Source: Desulfuromusa sp. (lineage in GTDB: Bacteria; Desulfobacterota; Desulfuromonadia; Desulfuromonadales; Geopsychrobacteraceae). From it: DNA of 10,120 bases. Of the stretch, positions 1 to 7,654 are shown piece by piece. The translations under genes were made by a program, and so were the position numbers. The stretch lies in contig JAUVCS010000017.1 of the NCBI GenBank assembly GCA_030590745.1, positions 1 through 10,120 of the forward strand. Direction: 5' to 3'. The number at the start of each line of letters is the position of its first letter. Position 1 is the stretch's first letter. Below the pieces are notes generated by a model. The model made no database searches. It had not been told where the DNA came from and saw only the letters and a list, made by a program, of their open reading frames with translations.

Positions 1-643
1 GGGGAAAATCATGGCGTCCCGCAGTACGATAAAAATCAGCAGCACAGGTTCCCTTAAAAGGCCGTGCAATAACCCGACAAACGTCGTACGGCAAAAGAAT
101 TTTTTCGGTTTGTTGACAGATGGAATAGAGTTTTTCTGGGGCGATAATATCTTCGTGGGCAGCAATCTGAAACACCGAGTCACTGCTGGTATAAATAATC
201 GGGCGACCCGTTTCCAAGTGTTTTTCGCCCAGGTCACGAAGAATATCGGTTCCACTCGCAGCGATATTACCCAGCGGATTGAGACCTGTTTCGGCAATAA
301 AAGCAGAAATAATCTCATCCGGAAAACCATGAGGGAAAACTGCAAATGGGCGGTCCAGAACCACTCCGGCAAGTTCCCAATGTCCGGTAATAGAATCTTT
401 CCCCGGGCTCTTTTCAACCATTTTCCCCCAACAGCCCTCTGGGGCTGTAACCTTTGCAACGCCTTGAACCGACACAATGTGTCCAAGTCCCAACCGTTCC
501 AAATGGGGCAATGACAAACCACCCGCTTTTTCAGCAACATGCTGCAGGGTTGCCGCTTCCTGATCTCCATATTTTCCAGCGTCAGGCAGAGCACCAACGC
601 CTACACCGTCAAGGACAATCAGAATTATTCGTTTAAACATCAT
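1..643 (-). CDS. deoB: Phosphopentomutase DeoB, N-terminal 214 residues (cut by window edge)
   Basis: Phosphopentomutase interconverts (deoxy)ribose 1-phosphate and 5-phosphate, feeding nucleoside sugars into central metabolism; it is a cytoplasmic Mn-dependent member of the alkaline phosphatase superfamily. The frame is open from position 643 to the left edge. Seen: the N-terminal metal-site motif VLDGVGVGALPDA (Asp12), the active-site motif GKDSITGHWE (residues 81-90, with Thr86 at the position phosphorylated in the family), and YTSSDSVFQIAAHED (151-165). The family is usually about 390-410 residues, so roughly half is present and the C-terminal metal ligands lie outside. Two ATGs stand in tandem (643 and 640); GGTGA 8 nt before the first is a plausible ribosome site. 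It follows argJ by 24 bp and is probably the last or a late gene of the secA unit. Confidence 0.93.
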   Translation of the reverse strand, partial: MMFKRIILIVLDGVGVGALPDAGKYGDQEAATLQHVAEKAGGLSLPHLERLGLGHIVSVQGVAKVTAPEGCWGKMVEKSPGKDSITGHWELAGVVLDRPFAVFPHGFPDEIISAFIAETGLNPLGNIAASGTDILRDLGEKHLETGRPIIYTSSDSVFQIAAHEDIIAPEKLYSICQQTEKILLPYDVCRVIARPFKGTCAADFYRTAGRHDFP

Positions 644-667
644 GGAGTTTTTCACCGGATCGAAAAA

Positions 668-1858
668 TCAACTTCGATAATCAGCATTGATTTTGACATA
701 CTCATAGCTGAGATCTGAAGTGTAATAGCTTGATTCAGCGTCCCCTGAATGGAGATCGATCTTCACAACGAACTCATCCTGCTGCAGCACTTTGGTTGCT
801 TTGGCTTCCTGTTCCGCTCCAGCGGACAAACCATCAATAGCAACCGGAATCTGGTCAAAACTGATGTCAATATGATTTTGGTCAATAGAAATTCCAGAAT
901 AACCAACCGCAGCAATAATTCGACCCCAGTTTGCATCCTCACCAAAAAATGCCGTCTTTACCAGAGCCGATGTTGCTACTGAACATGCTGCGATCCGGGC
1001 TGATTCTTCAGTTTCTGCACCGACAACCCGGATTTGAACCAGTTTGGTTGCACCCTCTCCATCGCGGACTATCATCTTCGCCAGATCAAGGAGGACCCGC
1101 TCCAGGTGCTGACAGAACATTTCAGCCTCATCAGTATCAGGCATAATCATTGCGGAATCAGCTGCACCATTAGCCAGCAGAAGAACCATATCATTGGTGG
1201 AAGTATCTCCATCCACAGTAATTGAGTTGAAGCTTTTCTGCACCGCTCTCGGCAATGCAGTTTTGAGTAATTCTGGGGAGATACGTGCATCAGTAAGGAC
1301 AAAACCAAGCATCGTTGCCATATTGGGATGGATCATCCCGGCCCCTTTTGCCAACCCGAGAATTCTATAGTCTGGTTTTCCTGACTCTTTTGCGGTAGCA
1401 ATCTTTAAAAAAGCATCGGTGGTCATCATTGCTTCAGCAACAGTCACAGCATCTGCAGCAGACAAGCTATCTACCAGCTTTGGAACACCACTACGAAAGG
1501 GTTCCAGTGGGAGTGCTTCACCAATAACTCCAGTTGAAGCAACAGCAATCAAGTCACCAGCTATCTGCAACTGTTTCGATAACAATTGGAGAGTCGTCTC
1601 AGCTGTCTGCAGCCCCGCAGCGCCAGTACAAGCGTTTGCGTTACCGCTATTGACTAAAATCGCTTGACACTTCCCCCCGGCAATTCTTGGTTTAGTTAAC
1701 AGTAATGGGGCGGCAATCACATTATTGCGCGTGAAAACGCCAGCACAGTCCGCAGGTAGATCAGAAACAATCAGTCCCAAATCAAGTTTTCCCGATTTTT
1801 TAATTCCACTCGCTATTCCCGAAAAACGGAAACCAGCGGGGATATCACAACTATTCAT
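668..1858 (-). CDS. argJ: Bifunctional glutamate N-acetyltransferase / ornithine acetyltransferase ArgJ
   Basis: ArgJ transfers acetyl from N-acetylornithine to glutamate, recycling the acetyl group of the arginine pathway; bifunctional forms also use acetyl-CoA. Numbering from the GTG at 1864, the self-cleavage motif is GAGMIHPNMATML (175-187), with Thr184 as the expected nucleophile that separates the alpha and beta chains. Also seen are VNSGNANACTG (71-81), TVDGDTSTNDM (216-226), FFGEDANWGRI (307-317) and the typical C-terminus DLSYEYVKINADYRS. Length of about 396-398 residues is normal. I chose ATG 1858 (GAG 5 nt upstream) over GTG 1864, which would add two residues. Either start overlaps the TAG of the upstream kinase gene (1851-1853), suggesting translational coupling. 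Whether this copy can also use acetyl-CoA cannot be told from sequence. Confidence 0.96.
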   Translation of the reverse strand: MNSCDIPAGFRFSGIASGIKKSGKLDLGLIVSDLPADCAGVFTRNNVIAAPLLLTKPRIAGGKCQAILVNSGNANACTGAAGLQTAETTLQLLSKQLQIAGDLIAVASTGVIGEALPLEPFRSGVPKLVDSLSAADAVTVAEAMMTTDAFLKIATAKESGKPDYRILGLAKGAGMIHPNMATMLGFVLTDARISPELLKTALPRAVQKSFNSITVDGDTSTNDMVLLLANGAADSAMIMPDTDEAEMFCQHLERVLLDLAKMIVRDGEGATKLVQIRVVGAETEESARIAACSVATSALVKTAFFGEDANWGRIIAAVGYSGISIDQNHIDISFDQIPVAIDGLSAGAEQEAKATKVLQQDEFVVKIDLHSGDAESSYYTSDLSYEYVKINADYRS

Positions 1859-3557
1859 ATTCACTCTGTAAAATGTTGTAAGTTTGTTCTGTCGGCAACA
1901 TCAGACCAAAACAGGTTCCCTCTTCATCAAGTTCTTCGAGGAAGATATCCCCCTTCATCCGATCAACAACAACTTTAACCAGCGCCAACCCAATCCCGAC
2001 CCCATGGGGTTTTTCTGTATCAATATCCCCAAGTTGGGTATACGAATCAAAAATTGTTTCATGGGCTCCAGGAGGGACAGTCTGCCCCTGGTTAAAAACT
2101 TGTAAATAAATATAGTCCAACTCCTCAGAAACCTTCACTTCGGCTTTAATCCGGACCAAACCACCATCACGATTAAACTTGACGGCATTATCGATCAGAG
2201 AATTAAACGCCATACCAAATTTTTCTGGATCACCATAAATCTCTGGCAAATCATCCTGAATATCAATCTCTGTCAGCAGATTTTGTTCGGCCATTTTGGA
2301 GCTATAGTACTGAAAGGAATCGGCAATCGACCAAGGAACACCAAAGGATTTCCATCGCCAGACTTCACGTTCTGATTCGATGGAAAACAACCTCAACATC
2401 CCGGTAATCAATTTTTCCAGACGCTTCCCTTCTTCATGAATCTGAACCAGGTTGTCCTTGATTTCTTCCTCAGATAACTTATGAAAAAAGGAGAGGGACA
2501 GGTCGATATATCCCATAATTGAGGTTAATGGGGTTTTAAGTTCATGAGAAAGATTACATACCAGCCGGGTTCGGGCTCGGTTCACCCGTACCAGATCCTC
2601 ATTGGTATGTTCCAGAACCAGAGCTTGTTGGCGAAAACTATTTATCAGTTTAAAGTTTTCCATCGCCAATGAAACTTGATTAGCAATTGCTACCAGTAAA
2701 TTCTGGTCTTCCAGATCGAAGGGATATCCAGAGGTTTTATTGTTGACATTGATGACTCCAACCATCTCATCACGTACATAGATCGGGACCGAAAGTAACG
2801 ATTGGTTCTTATAACGCTGCGCGCCACGTGAACTTTTAAAGCGATTATCCTGATCAATATTGGGAACCAGAACCGCTTCACCCGTTGCCAGGACATGCCC
2901 GGAGATTCCTACCCCTGCAGCGACTCGAACAGAACGAACGATCTCTTTATCTAACCCATGTGCGGAAGCGATATGGAGTAAACCATCATCTTTCAGCAAC
3001 ATCAGTGAAGCAACCTCAACCCCGGTAGTATGGACAATTGAATCAAGTATTTGGTCGAACAACCCCTGCAGATCATTCCCAGCATTAGCCGTTTCACCAA
3101 CTTTTCTGAGCAGGATCAGATCAGCCATCCGTCGCTGTGCCTCAAGACGAGCTTGATTCTGGTCCTTGGCATGAAAATAGGTACTGATTCCCAACTGGGC
3201 AACCTGCAGAACTTCCTCCTGCGAGAATGGTTTGACCAGGTAGTCGAGAGCGCGTTCACGTAGAACCTGACGGGCGACATTAAAGTCCTGTTGACCAGAA
3301 ATCATAACGACTTGAATCTCAGGGGTGTGCTGCTTAATCATTTGCAACACGTTAACGCCATTAATATCGGGAAGCGAAACATCACAAAAAACTACGGCAA
3401 CCTTCTCCTGATCCAGGATTTTTGTCACACCCAGCCCAGAACCCGAACGCAGCACCGGGTAATTGAGATCCTCCAGCATATCCTCCATCAGGTCCAGGAT
3501 AAGCGGTGCATCGTCAATCAACAGAATTGCTGGATTTTTTTGTGGTTGTTCTGCCAT
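1851..3557 (-). CDS. REC-GAF-histidine kinase protein (receiver at the N-terminus)
   Basis: A 568-residue soluble signalling protein with no membrane segment. Domain order: receiver (about 9-125) with acidic pocket Asp15/Asp16, phosphoacceptor Asp59 in FCDVSLPD, Ser87 and Lys109; a linker rich in Q and R; GAF (about 155-302); HisKA (about 329-395) with NLSHELKTPLTS and His338; and an HATPase domain (about 440-556) with N-box Asn457 (SLIDNAVKFN) and G2 motif GVGIGLAL (519-526). The usual G1 motif DxGxG reads NQGQT (489-493), so its Asp and second Gly are replaced. The architecture implies phosphoryl input from another kinase that controls a second, GAF-modulated kinase; the ligand and target are unknown. 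It starts 15 bp after secA stops and overlaps argJ, so it is probably co-transcribed with both. The start ATG has GAG 8 nt upstream. Confidence 0.9.
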   Translation of the reverse strand: MAEQPQKNPAILLIDDAPLILDLMEDMLEDLNYPVLRSGSGLGVTKILDQEKVAVVFCDVSLPDINGVNVLQMIKQHTPEIQVVMISGQQDFNVARQVLRERALDYLVKPFSQEEVLQVAQLGISTYFHAKDQNQARLEAQRRMADLILLRKVGETANAGNDLQGLFDQILDSIVHTTGVEVASLMLLKDDGLLHIASAHGLDKEIVRSVRVAAGVGISGHVLATGEAVLVPNIDQDNRFKSSRGAQRYKNQSLLSVPIYVRDEMVGVINVNNKTSGYPFDLEDQNLLVAIANQVSLAMENFKLINSFRQQALVLEHTNEDLVRVNRARTRLVCNLSHELKTPLTSIMGYIDLSLSFFHKLSEEEIKDNLVQIHEEGKRLEKLITGMLRLFSIESEREVWRWKSFGVPWSIADSFQYYSSKMAEQNLLTEIDIQDDLPEIYGDPEKFGMAFNSLIDNAVKFNRDGGLVRIKAEVKVSEELDYIYLQVFNQGQTVPPGAHETIFDSYTQLGDIDTEKPHGVGIGLALVKVVVDRMKGDIFLEELDEEGTCFGLMLPTEQTYNILQSEYE

Positions 3558-3572
3558 CAGTTCATCTCAACT

Positions 3573-6263
3573 CTATTTTCCACAACATTTCTTATATTTT
3601 TTTCCACTGCCACAAGGGCAAGGATCATTCCGACCAACCTTGTCCTCGTCCCGAACTGTCGGCTGGTTAACCTGAGTTTCCCCATCGGTTCGGTTCATCG
3701 ATATTTTCTGCTGCCGCTGTTTGGCTTCGAGTTGCTCAACATCTTCTTCTCGCGCCAATTGAATCCGGAAAATTTTCTGTAAAACTTCCTCTCTGACCCG
3801 CCCCATCATCTCCATAAACAGACTATAAGCTTCACGCTTATACTCTTCTTTGGGATTTTTTTGCCCGTAACCACGCAGACCGATCCCCTCTTTGAGATGA
3901 TCGACAGAAAGCAGATGGTCTTTCCACTGCGCATCTATCGTCTGCAGCAGTAGTACGCGCATCAGATGTGCCATAACCGCTGGAGTGAAGTCCTCTTCCT
4001 TCTCCGACAAACGCTGCTCAGCCTGTTTTTTCAACAGATCTTCCAATTCCTCATGTTTTATATCAGAGGTATCTATCGAATTCAGATCGGGGAGAAAATT
4101 GAACTGATTCAAAAAGTCATCAGTCAAACGATCCCAATCCCAATTGGCTGAGGGGGTTTTATCGGGGCAGAACGAGCCAACCATGTCGGCAACAGTATCG
4201 GCAATAATTCCCTGAAAAGTTTCCTGAAGTTGGTCCCCGGCTAAAACTTCACGGCGTTGGGTGTAAATAACCTCGCGCTGCCGGTTCATAACATCATCAT
4301 ACTCGATGAGATGTTTACGAATATCAAAGTTATGCGCCTCAACCTTTTTCTGAGCATTTTCAATCGCCCGACTGATCATTCCGTGCTCGATCGGTTCGCC
4401 ATCTGGAATCTTCATTTTATCCATAATATAGGCAACCTTCTGCGAACCAAAGATACGCAGCAGATCATCTTCCAGACTGAGATAAAAATGACTTTTCCCG
4501 GGATCGCCCTGGCGTCCGGAACGACCTCGCAACTGATTATCGATCCGCCGTGATTCGTGCCGTTCAGTCCCTAAAATGTAGAGGCCACCCGCATCCAGAA
4601 CATCCTGACGTTCTCTTTTGCAACGTTCTTCATAACCGGGGAAAAGTTCTTGAAAACGGGCCTCAGGATCCTCAGCATTGGCAGCATCCGCCCGGGCCAT
4701 CATCTCCGGATTACCACCGAGAACAATGTCAGTTCCCCGACCCGCCATATTGGTTGCAATTGTGACCGATCCTTTACTCCCGGCCTGAGCAACTATATAA
4801 GCCTCGCGCTCGTGTTGCTTTGCATTGAGAACATTGTGGGGAACCCCCCGTTTTTTCAACAGTGCCGAAAGAACTTCCGATGTATCAATCGTGATTGTCC
4901 CGACCAGAATCGGTTGTCCATTTCCATGACACTCAATAATATCTTCAACCACTGCCAGAAACTTTTCTTTTTCGGTTTTATAGATGACATCGGCCATATC
5001 ATCCCGCTGCATCGGCCGATTGGTCGGAATAACCACAGTATCCAGGCTATAGATTTCGTTGAATTCAGCAGCCTCAGTCTCGGCGGTACCAGTCATCCCT
5101 GCAAGTTTTTCATACATCCTGAAGTAGTTCTGGAAAGTGATTGTCGCAAGAGTTTGATTTTCACTGGCAATTTTTACCCGCTCTTTAGCCTCAATGGCCT
5201 GATGCAAACCATCACTCCAACGTCGTCCCGGCATCAACCGACCGGTAAACTCATCGACAATCTGAACCTCACCATCCTGAACCACATAGTCAACATCGCG
5301 CTGGAACAGTGCATGAGCCTTGAGGGCCTGATTCACATGGTGCAACATCTCAATATTTTTTGATTCATACAGGTTATCGACATGGAGTAACTGCTCAACC
5401 CTGGTCACCCCATCTTCGGTCAAGGCTGCAGATTTAGCTTTTTCATCAACAGTATATTCACCGGTAAAGCGCTTTACCGCTTGACCAATCTTGCCATCCC
5501 GCTCTTCGATCATCTCACCTTTTTTCAATCGGGGGATAATCTGGTCAACAGTGTAATAGAGTTCACTGGAATCTTCGCTGGGGCCGGAGATGATCAGCGG
5601 GGTTCTTGCCTCATCGATTAAAATTGAGTCAACCTCATCAACAATCGCATAGTGCAGATCACGCTGGACATAATCATCCAGATCAAACTTCATATTGTCC
5701 CGCAGGTAATCAAAACCAAACTCATTATTGGTTCCGTAAGTAATATCAGCAGCATAGGCAGTCTTGCGCTGCTCATCGGTTAATCCATGAACAACACAAT
5801 CAACTGTCAACCCTAGAAAAGTATAAAGCTGCCCCATCCAGTTGGCATCACGTTTTGCCAGATAATCGTTGACCGTAACAACATGTACACCTTTTCCGGT
5901 CAAAGCGTTGAGATAGATCGGCAATGTCGCCATCAGGGTTTTTCCTTCACCAGTCTTCATCTCAGCAATTTTACCGGCATCTAGAACCAACCCACCAATC
6001 AACTGGACATCGAAAGGGCGTAAACCAAGCACCCGAACGCTGGTTTCTCTCACCGCTGAAAAAGCTTCAGGAAGTAATTGCTCCAGGGTTTCACCAGAAT
6101 CTAAACGGCGCCGGAATTCAGTGGTTTTCGCTTTTAATTCGTCATCACTCAGTGCTGAAAATTCAGCTTCAAGAGAATTTATCTGATCAACCGAGGGTGC
6201 TAATTTTTTCAGATCACGATCATTTTTGTTGCCAATAATTGATTTTACTAATTTACTTATCAT
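3573..6263 (-). CDS. secA: Preprotein translocase ATPase SecA
   Basis: SecA is the ATPase motor that pushes unfolded preproteins through the SecYEG channel at the inner membrane. The 896-residue protein is full length. Seen: the N-terminal helix [20 protein letters not shown], a Q-motif region [10 protein letters not shown] (82-91), Walker A MKTGEGKT (102-109), Walker B DEVD (209-212) followed by [15 protein letters not shown], the preprotein-binding stretch after it, [11 protein letters not shown] and [15 protein letters not shown] in the second nucleotide-binding fold, and the C-terminal zinc motif [13 protein letters not shown] (882-894), which binds SecB and lipids in known SecAs. The last ligand is Cys rather than the His of E. 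coli, a common variant. The nearest Shine-Dalgarno-like GGAG lies 12 nt from the ATG, rather far. First gene of the secA-kinase-argJ-deoB unit. Confidence 0.98.
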   Translation of the reverse strand: MISKLVKSIIGNKNDRDLKKLAPSVDQINSLEAEFSALSDDELKAKTTEFRRRLDSGETLEQLLPEAFSAVRETSVRVLGLRPFDVQLIGGLVLDAGKIAEMKTGEGKTLMATLPIYLNALTGKGVHVVTVNDYLAKRDANWMGQLYTFLGLTVDCVVHGLTDEQRKTAYAADITYGTNNEFGFDYLRDNMKFDLDDYVQRDLHYAIVDEVDSILIDEARTPLIISGPSEDSSELYYTVDQIIPRLKKGEMIEERDGKIGQAVKRFTGEYTVDEKAKSAALTEDGVTRVEQLLHVDNLYESKNIEMLHHVNQALKAHALFQRDVDYVVQDGEVQIVDEFTGRLMPGRRWSDGLHQAIEAKERVKIASENQTLATITFQNYFRMYEKLAGMTGTAETEAAEFNEIYSLDTVVIPTNRPMQRDDMADVIYKTEKEKFLAVVEDIIECHGNGQPILVGTITIDTSEVLSALLKKRGVPHNVLNAKQHEREAYIVAQAGSKGSVTIATNMAGRGTDIVLGGNPEMMARADAANAEDPEARFQELFPGYEERCKRERQDVLDAGGLYILGTERHESRRIDNQLRGRSGRQGDPGKSHFYLSLEDDLLRIFGSQKVAYIMDKMKIPDGEPIEHGMISRAIENAQKKVEAHNFDIRKHLIEYDDVMNRQREVIYTQRREVLAGDQLQETFQGIIADTVADMVGSFCPDKTPSANWDWDRLTDDFLNQFNFLPDLNSIDTSDIKHEELEDLLKKQAEQRLSEKEEDFTPAVMAHLMRVLLLQTIDAQWKDHLLSVDHLKEGIGLRGYGQKNPKEEYKREAYSLFMEMMGRVREEVLQKIFRIQLAREEDVEQLEAKQRQQKISMNRTDGETQVNQPTVRDEDKVGRNDPCPCGSGKKYKKCCGK

Positions 6264-6274
6264 TGCTGAACCAT
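6260..6274 (-). other. Four-codon mini-ORF (M-V-Q-Q-stop) overlapping the secA start
   Basis: ATG at 6274 is followed by GTT CAG CAA and a TGA whose bases form ATGA with the secA start codon. GGAG lies only one base before this ATG and 12 bases before the secA ATG. The arrangement resembles a translational coupling site but may be coincidence; the ribosome-site spacing does not favour use of the mini-ORF. Confidence 0.15.
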
Positions 6275-6351
6275 ACTCCAGAAAAACCCATTAAAATTTG
6301 TTGCAAGGGTAAATTAAAAAAAAGAAATAGAGAAAAACTGTATATTAATAT

Positions 6352-6365
6352 CCGACAGTGGTCGG
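6352..6365. promoter_or_regulatory. Short perfect dyad at the predicted secA transcription start
   Basis: CCGAC-AGTG-GTCGG is a perfect 5-bp inverted repeat with a 4-nt centre. It begins one base downstream of the candidate -10 box, so it would cover the +1 site as an operator, or form a small hairpin at the 5' end of the secA transcript. No regulator family is recognised from the half-site. Confidence 0.35.
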
Positions 6366-6366
6366 C

Positions 6367-6396
6367 ATAGTAGCACAGGAAAAGAACCACTCACAA
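6367..6396 (-). promoter_or_regulatory. Candidate sigma-70 promoter for secA
   Basis: Read on the minus strand, TTGTGA (6396-6391) is followed by an 18-bp spacer and TACTAT (6372-6367). TG one base before the -10 makes it an extended -10 (TGCTACTAT). Each hexamer matches consensus at 4 of 6 positions. Transcription would start near 6360, giving a leader of about 97 nt before secA. The leader is AT-rich, with a run of T before the ribosome-site region. Confidence 0.4.
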
Positions 6397-6475
6397 GCCT
6401 TTATGAAGTGACAAAACGTTGCAATTTTCGGAAGTTGTAGACTAACCAGAAAGGAAAATTTGGATAAAACTGAAG

Positions 6476-6489
6476 CCCCTTTAGCGGGG
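6476..6489 (-). terminator. Weak terminator-like hairpin between the M23 gene and secA
   Basis: CCCC-GCTAAA-GGGG on the minus strand forms a 4-bp GC stem followed by CTTCAGTTTT. It stands between the long palindrome after the M23 gene and the candidate secA promoter, where a terminator is expected. The stem is short and the T tract is interrupted. The remaining 79 bp between it and the promoter show nothing recognisable. Confidence 0.25.
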
Positions 6490-6515
6490 AGTCAATCGGG
6501 GTAAAATGAAGATTT

Positions 6516-6657
6516 GCAGGGTGTTTAAAAACGTTTTCGAAGCCGCGAGGGCAAGGCGAAAATTGCCGAAAAAGCACAGTTTACACACAGTAAATGACCG
6601 TTTTGAGGCAGCTTTCAACACAGCAATCGCAACGTAGATAGCTTTTCAATAGCCTGC
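6516..6657. repeat. 142-bp imperfect palindrome, probable intergenic repeat element
   Basis: The ends form an inverted repeat: 6516-6532 and the reverse complement of 6641-6657 agree at 13 of 17 positions, starting GCAGG. The centre is a perfect small hairpin TTTAC-ACACA-GTAAA (6580-6594), whose midpoint (6587) coincides with that of the whole element (6586.5). The arms between also pair in patches, for example GAAA..TGCC..AAAA. It would fold as a long hairpin in RNA from either strand. There is no room for a transposase, so it looks like a REP- or MITE-type element. Its right end overlaps the TAG stop of the M23 gene, and it may act as that gene's 3' end structure. Copy number cannot be seen from one window. 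Confidence 0.6.
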
Positions 6658-7523
6658 TAGAGAGTTTTTCTCGGATCGATGGGAACTCCGTTTAAACGCA
6701 GCTCATAGTGTAAATGTGATCCTGTTGAACGTCCGGTATTGCCAACCTTGGCAATAATATCGCCACGCTTGATTTGCTGTCCAGCCTTAACTAGAATTTT
6801 TGAATTGTGTCCAAAAATAGTACGATAACCATAGCCATGGTCAATAGTCACCATTTTACCATAACCAGAAGAATAGCTGGTTCGCGCCACAATCCCATCA
6901 GCTGTTGCAACAACCGGTGTCCCGGTATTAGCCGCGATATCCAGACCTTCGTGCATAACCCGCCTACCGGTAAAGGGGGATTTACGCATCCCGAAATAGG
7001 AGGTCAGCCAACCTTTTGTTGGCCACCCTTTCGGGGTAGCACGACTGAGTGAAACCTGATCATTGAGAAGATTTCGGACATCTTCCTGGCTCTGGCGTCG
7101 AAGTTCAATATCAACCTGCAGCTGATTGATCTGCCGCTGTATTTCATCAACAGTATCCACGGACTTGGTTTCTGGAAGCCCCCCGATAGCAATGGGAATT
7201 CCCTGTGGAACCGTGTCTAAATTTGCTAACTGCCGCACTCGTGCTTCTGTTTCTGCAAGGGAAGTCAGCTGCTGATGGATCTCATCCAGATCAATAACCA
7301 GATGCTGTATCGTCTGGCGTTGCTGACTGGTTGAAATTCTAAGCCGCTGCAGCTCATCACGATCGACGGTATCGGTAAAATAGCTGTACGAAAAAAAGGC
7401 CAGCAGTCCGGTAACCATAAAGCAGCAGCCGCATAAAAGCTTAATTATTCCGCTCTGAAAACGAAACCGGCGCACTTTACCGTCCCCTCCCGGGAGAACT
7501 ATGACTGAAAAATGTTTGACCAA
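6657..7523 (-). CDS. Membrane-anchored M23 (LytM-type) peptidoglycan endopeptidase
   Basis: Predicted zinc endopeptidase that cuts peptide cross-links in peptidoglycan, or, if inactive, a LytM-type activator of amidases. Layout of 288 residues: a short basic cytoplasmic segment, one membrane helix (about 25-47), a periplasmic coiled-coil-prone stretch (about 54-160, rich in Q, L and E), then the M23 domain (about 170-288). The metal and catalytic residues look intact: His191 and Asp195 in HEGLDIAA, His239 in FGHNS, and His270/His272 in HLHYE, so activity is likely. The start is TTG, with GGGG 5 nt upstream. An in-frame TAG lies 12 codons upstream and no ATG intervenes, while the N-terminus VKHFSVIVLPGGDGKVRRF looks like the normal family start. 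It precedes secA, an order I recall from Geobacter relatives. Its stop codon overlaps the palindromic repeat. Confidence 0.9.
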   Translation of the reverse strand: MVKHFSVIVLPGGDGKVRRFRFQSGIIKLLCGCCFMVTGLLAFFSYSYFTDTVDRDELQRLRISTSQQRQTIQHLVIDLDEIHQQLTSLAETEARVRQLANLDTVPQGIPIAIGGLPETKSVDTVDEIQRQINQLQVDIELRRQSQEDVRNLLNDQVSLSRATPKGWPTKGWLTSYFGMRKSPFTGRRVMHEGLDIAANTGTPVVATADGIVARTSYSSGYGKMVTIDHGYGYRTIFGHNSKILVKAGQQIKRGDIIAKVGNTGRSTGSHLHYELRLNGVPIDPRKTL

Positions 7524-7540
7524 AATAACCCCAAAAGGAT

Positions 7541-7584
7541 GGTTCAGGATAAGGTTCTATAGCACCGAACCTCACTTGAGGTTC
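7541..7584 (-). promoter_or_regulatory. Leader with an 18-bp palindrome and repeated GAACC motifs upstream of the M23 gene
   Basis: GAACCTCACTTGAGGTTC (7567-7584) is a perfect 8-bp inverted repeat around a 2-bp centre. Read on the minus strand, GAACC occurs three times (7584-7580, 7557-7553, 7545-7541), while its complement GGTTC occurs once (7571-7567). The single GGTTC could therefore pair with the copy before it or the copies after it. The block ends 17 bp before the TTG start. No T tract follows, so a simple terminator for the upstream gene is unlikely; an operator or a switching RNA leader fits better. A TTATAT box just upstream is a weak -10 candidate without a good -35. Confidence 0.35.
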
Positions 7585-7654
7585 AATCTGCATATAAACT
7601 AAGTACGCATGGATATTATTATTTTTTATTAATAACATATTTCTAAATTTATTC

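Noticed and set aside
11..514. 167-codon plus-strand open frame at the left edge
   Set aside because: It is antisense to deoB, whose motifs are clear on the minus strand.
3291..3782. 163-codon plus-strand open frame across the kinase start and secA end
   Set aside because: It spans the boundary of two well-supported minus-strand genes and shows no domain.
4650..5363. 237-codon plus-strand open frame opposite secA
   Set aside because: It is antisense to conserved SecA sequence, has no ribosome site or recognisable domain, and its composition is explained by the secA codons on the other strand.
6421..6566. 10-bp inverted match GCAATTTTCG (6421-6430) with CGAAAATTGC (6557-6566)
   Set aside because: It is exact but short and AT-rich, and the two copies lie on different sides of the weak terminator with no symmetry around them; probably chance.
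7616..7635. TTATTA/TAATAA inverted repeat after the GNAT gene
   Set aside because: The stem is six A-T pairs in an AT-rich stretch and would not be stable enough for a terminator.
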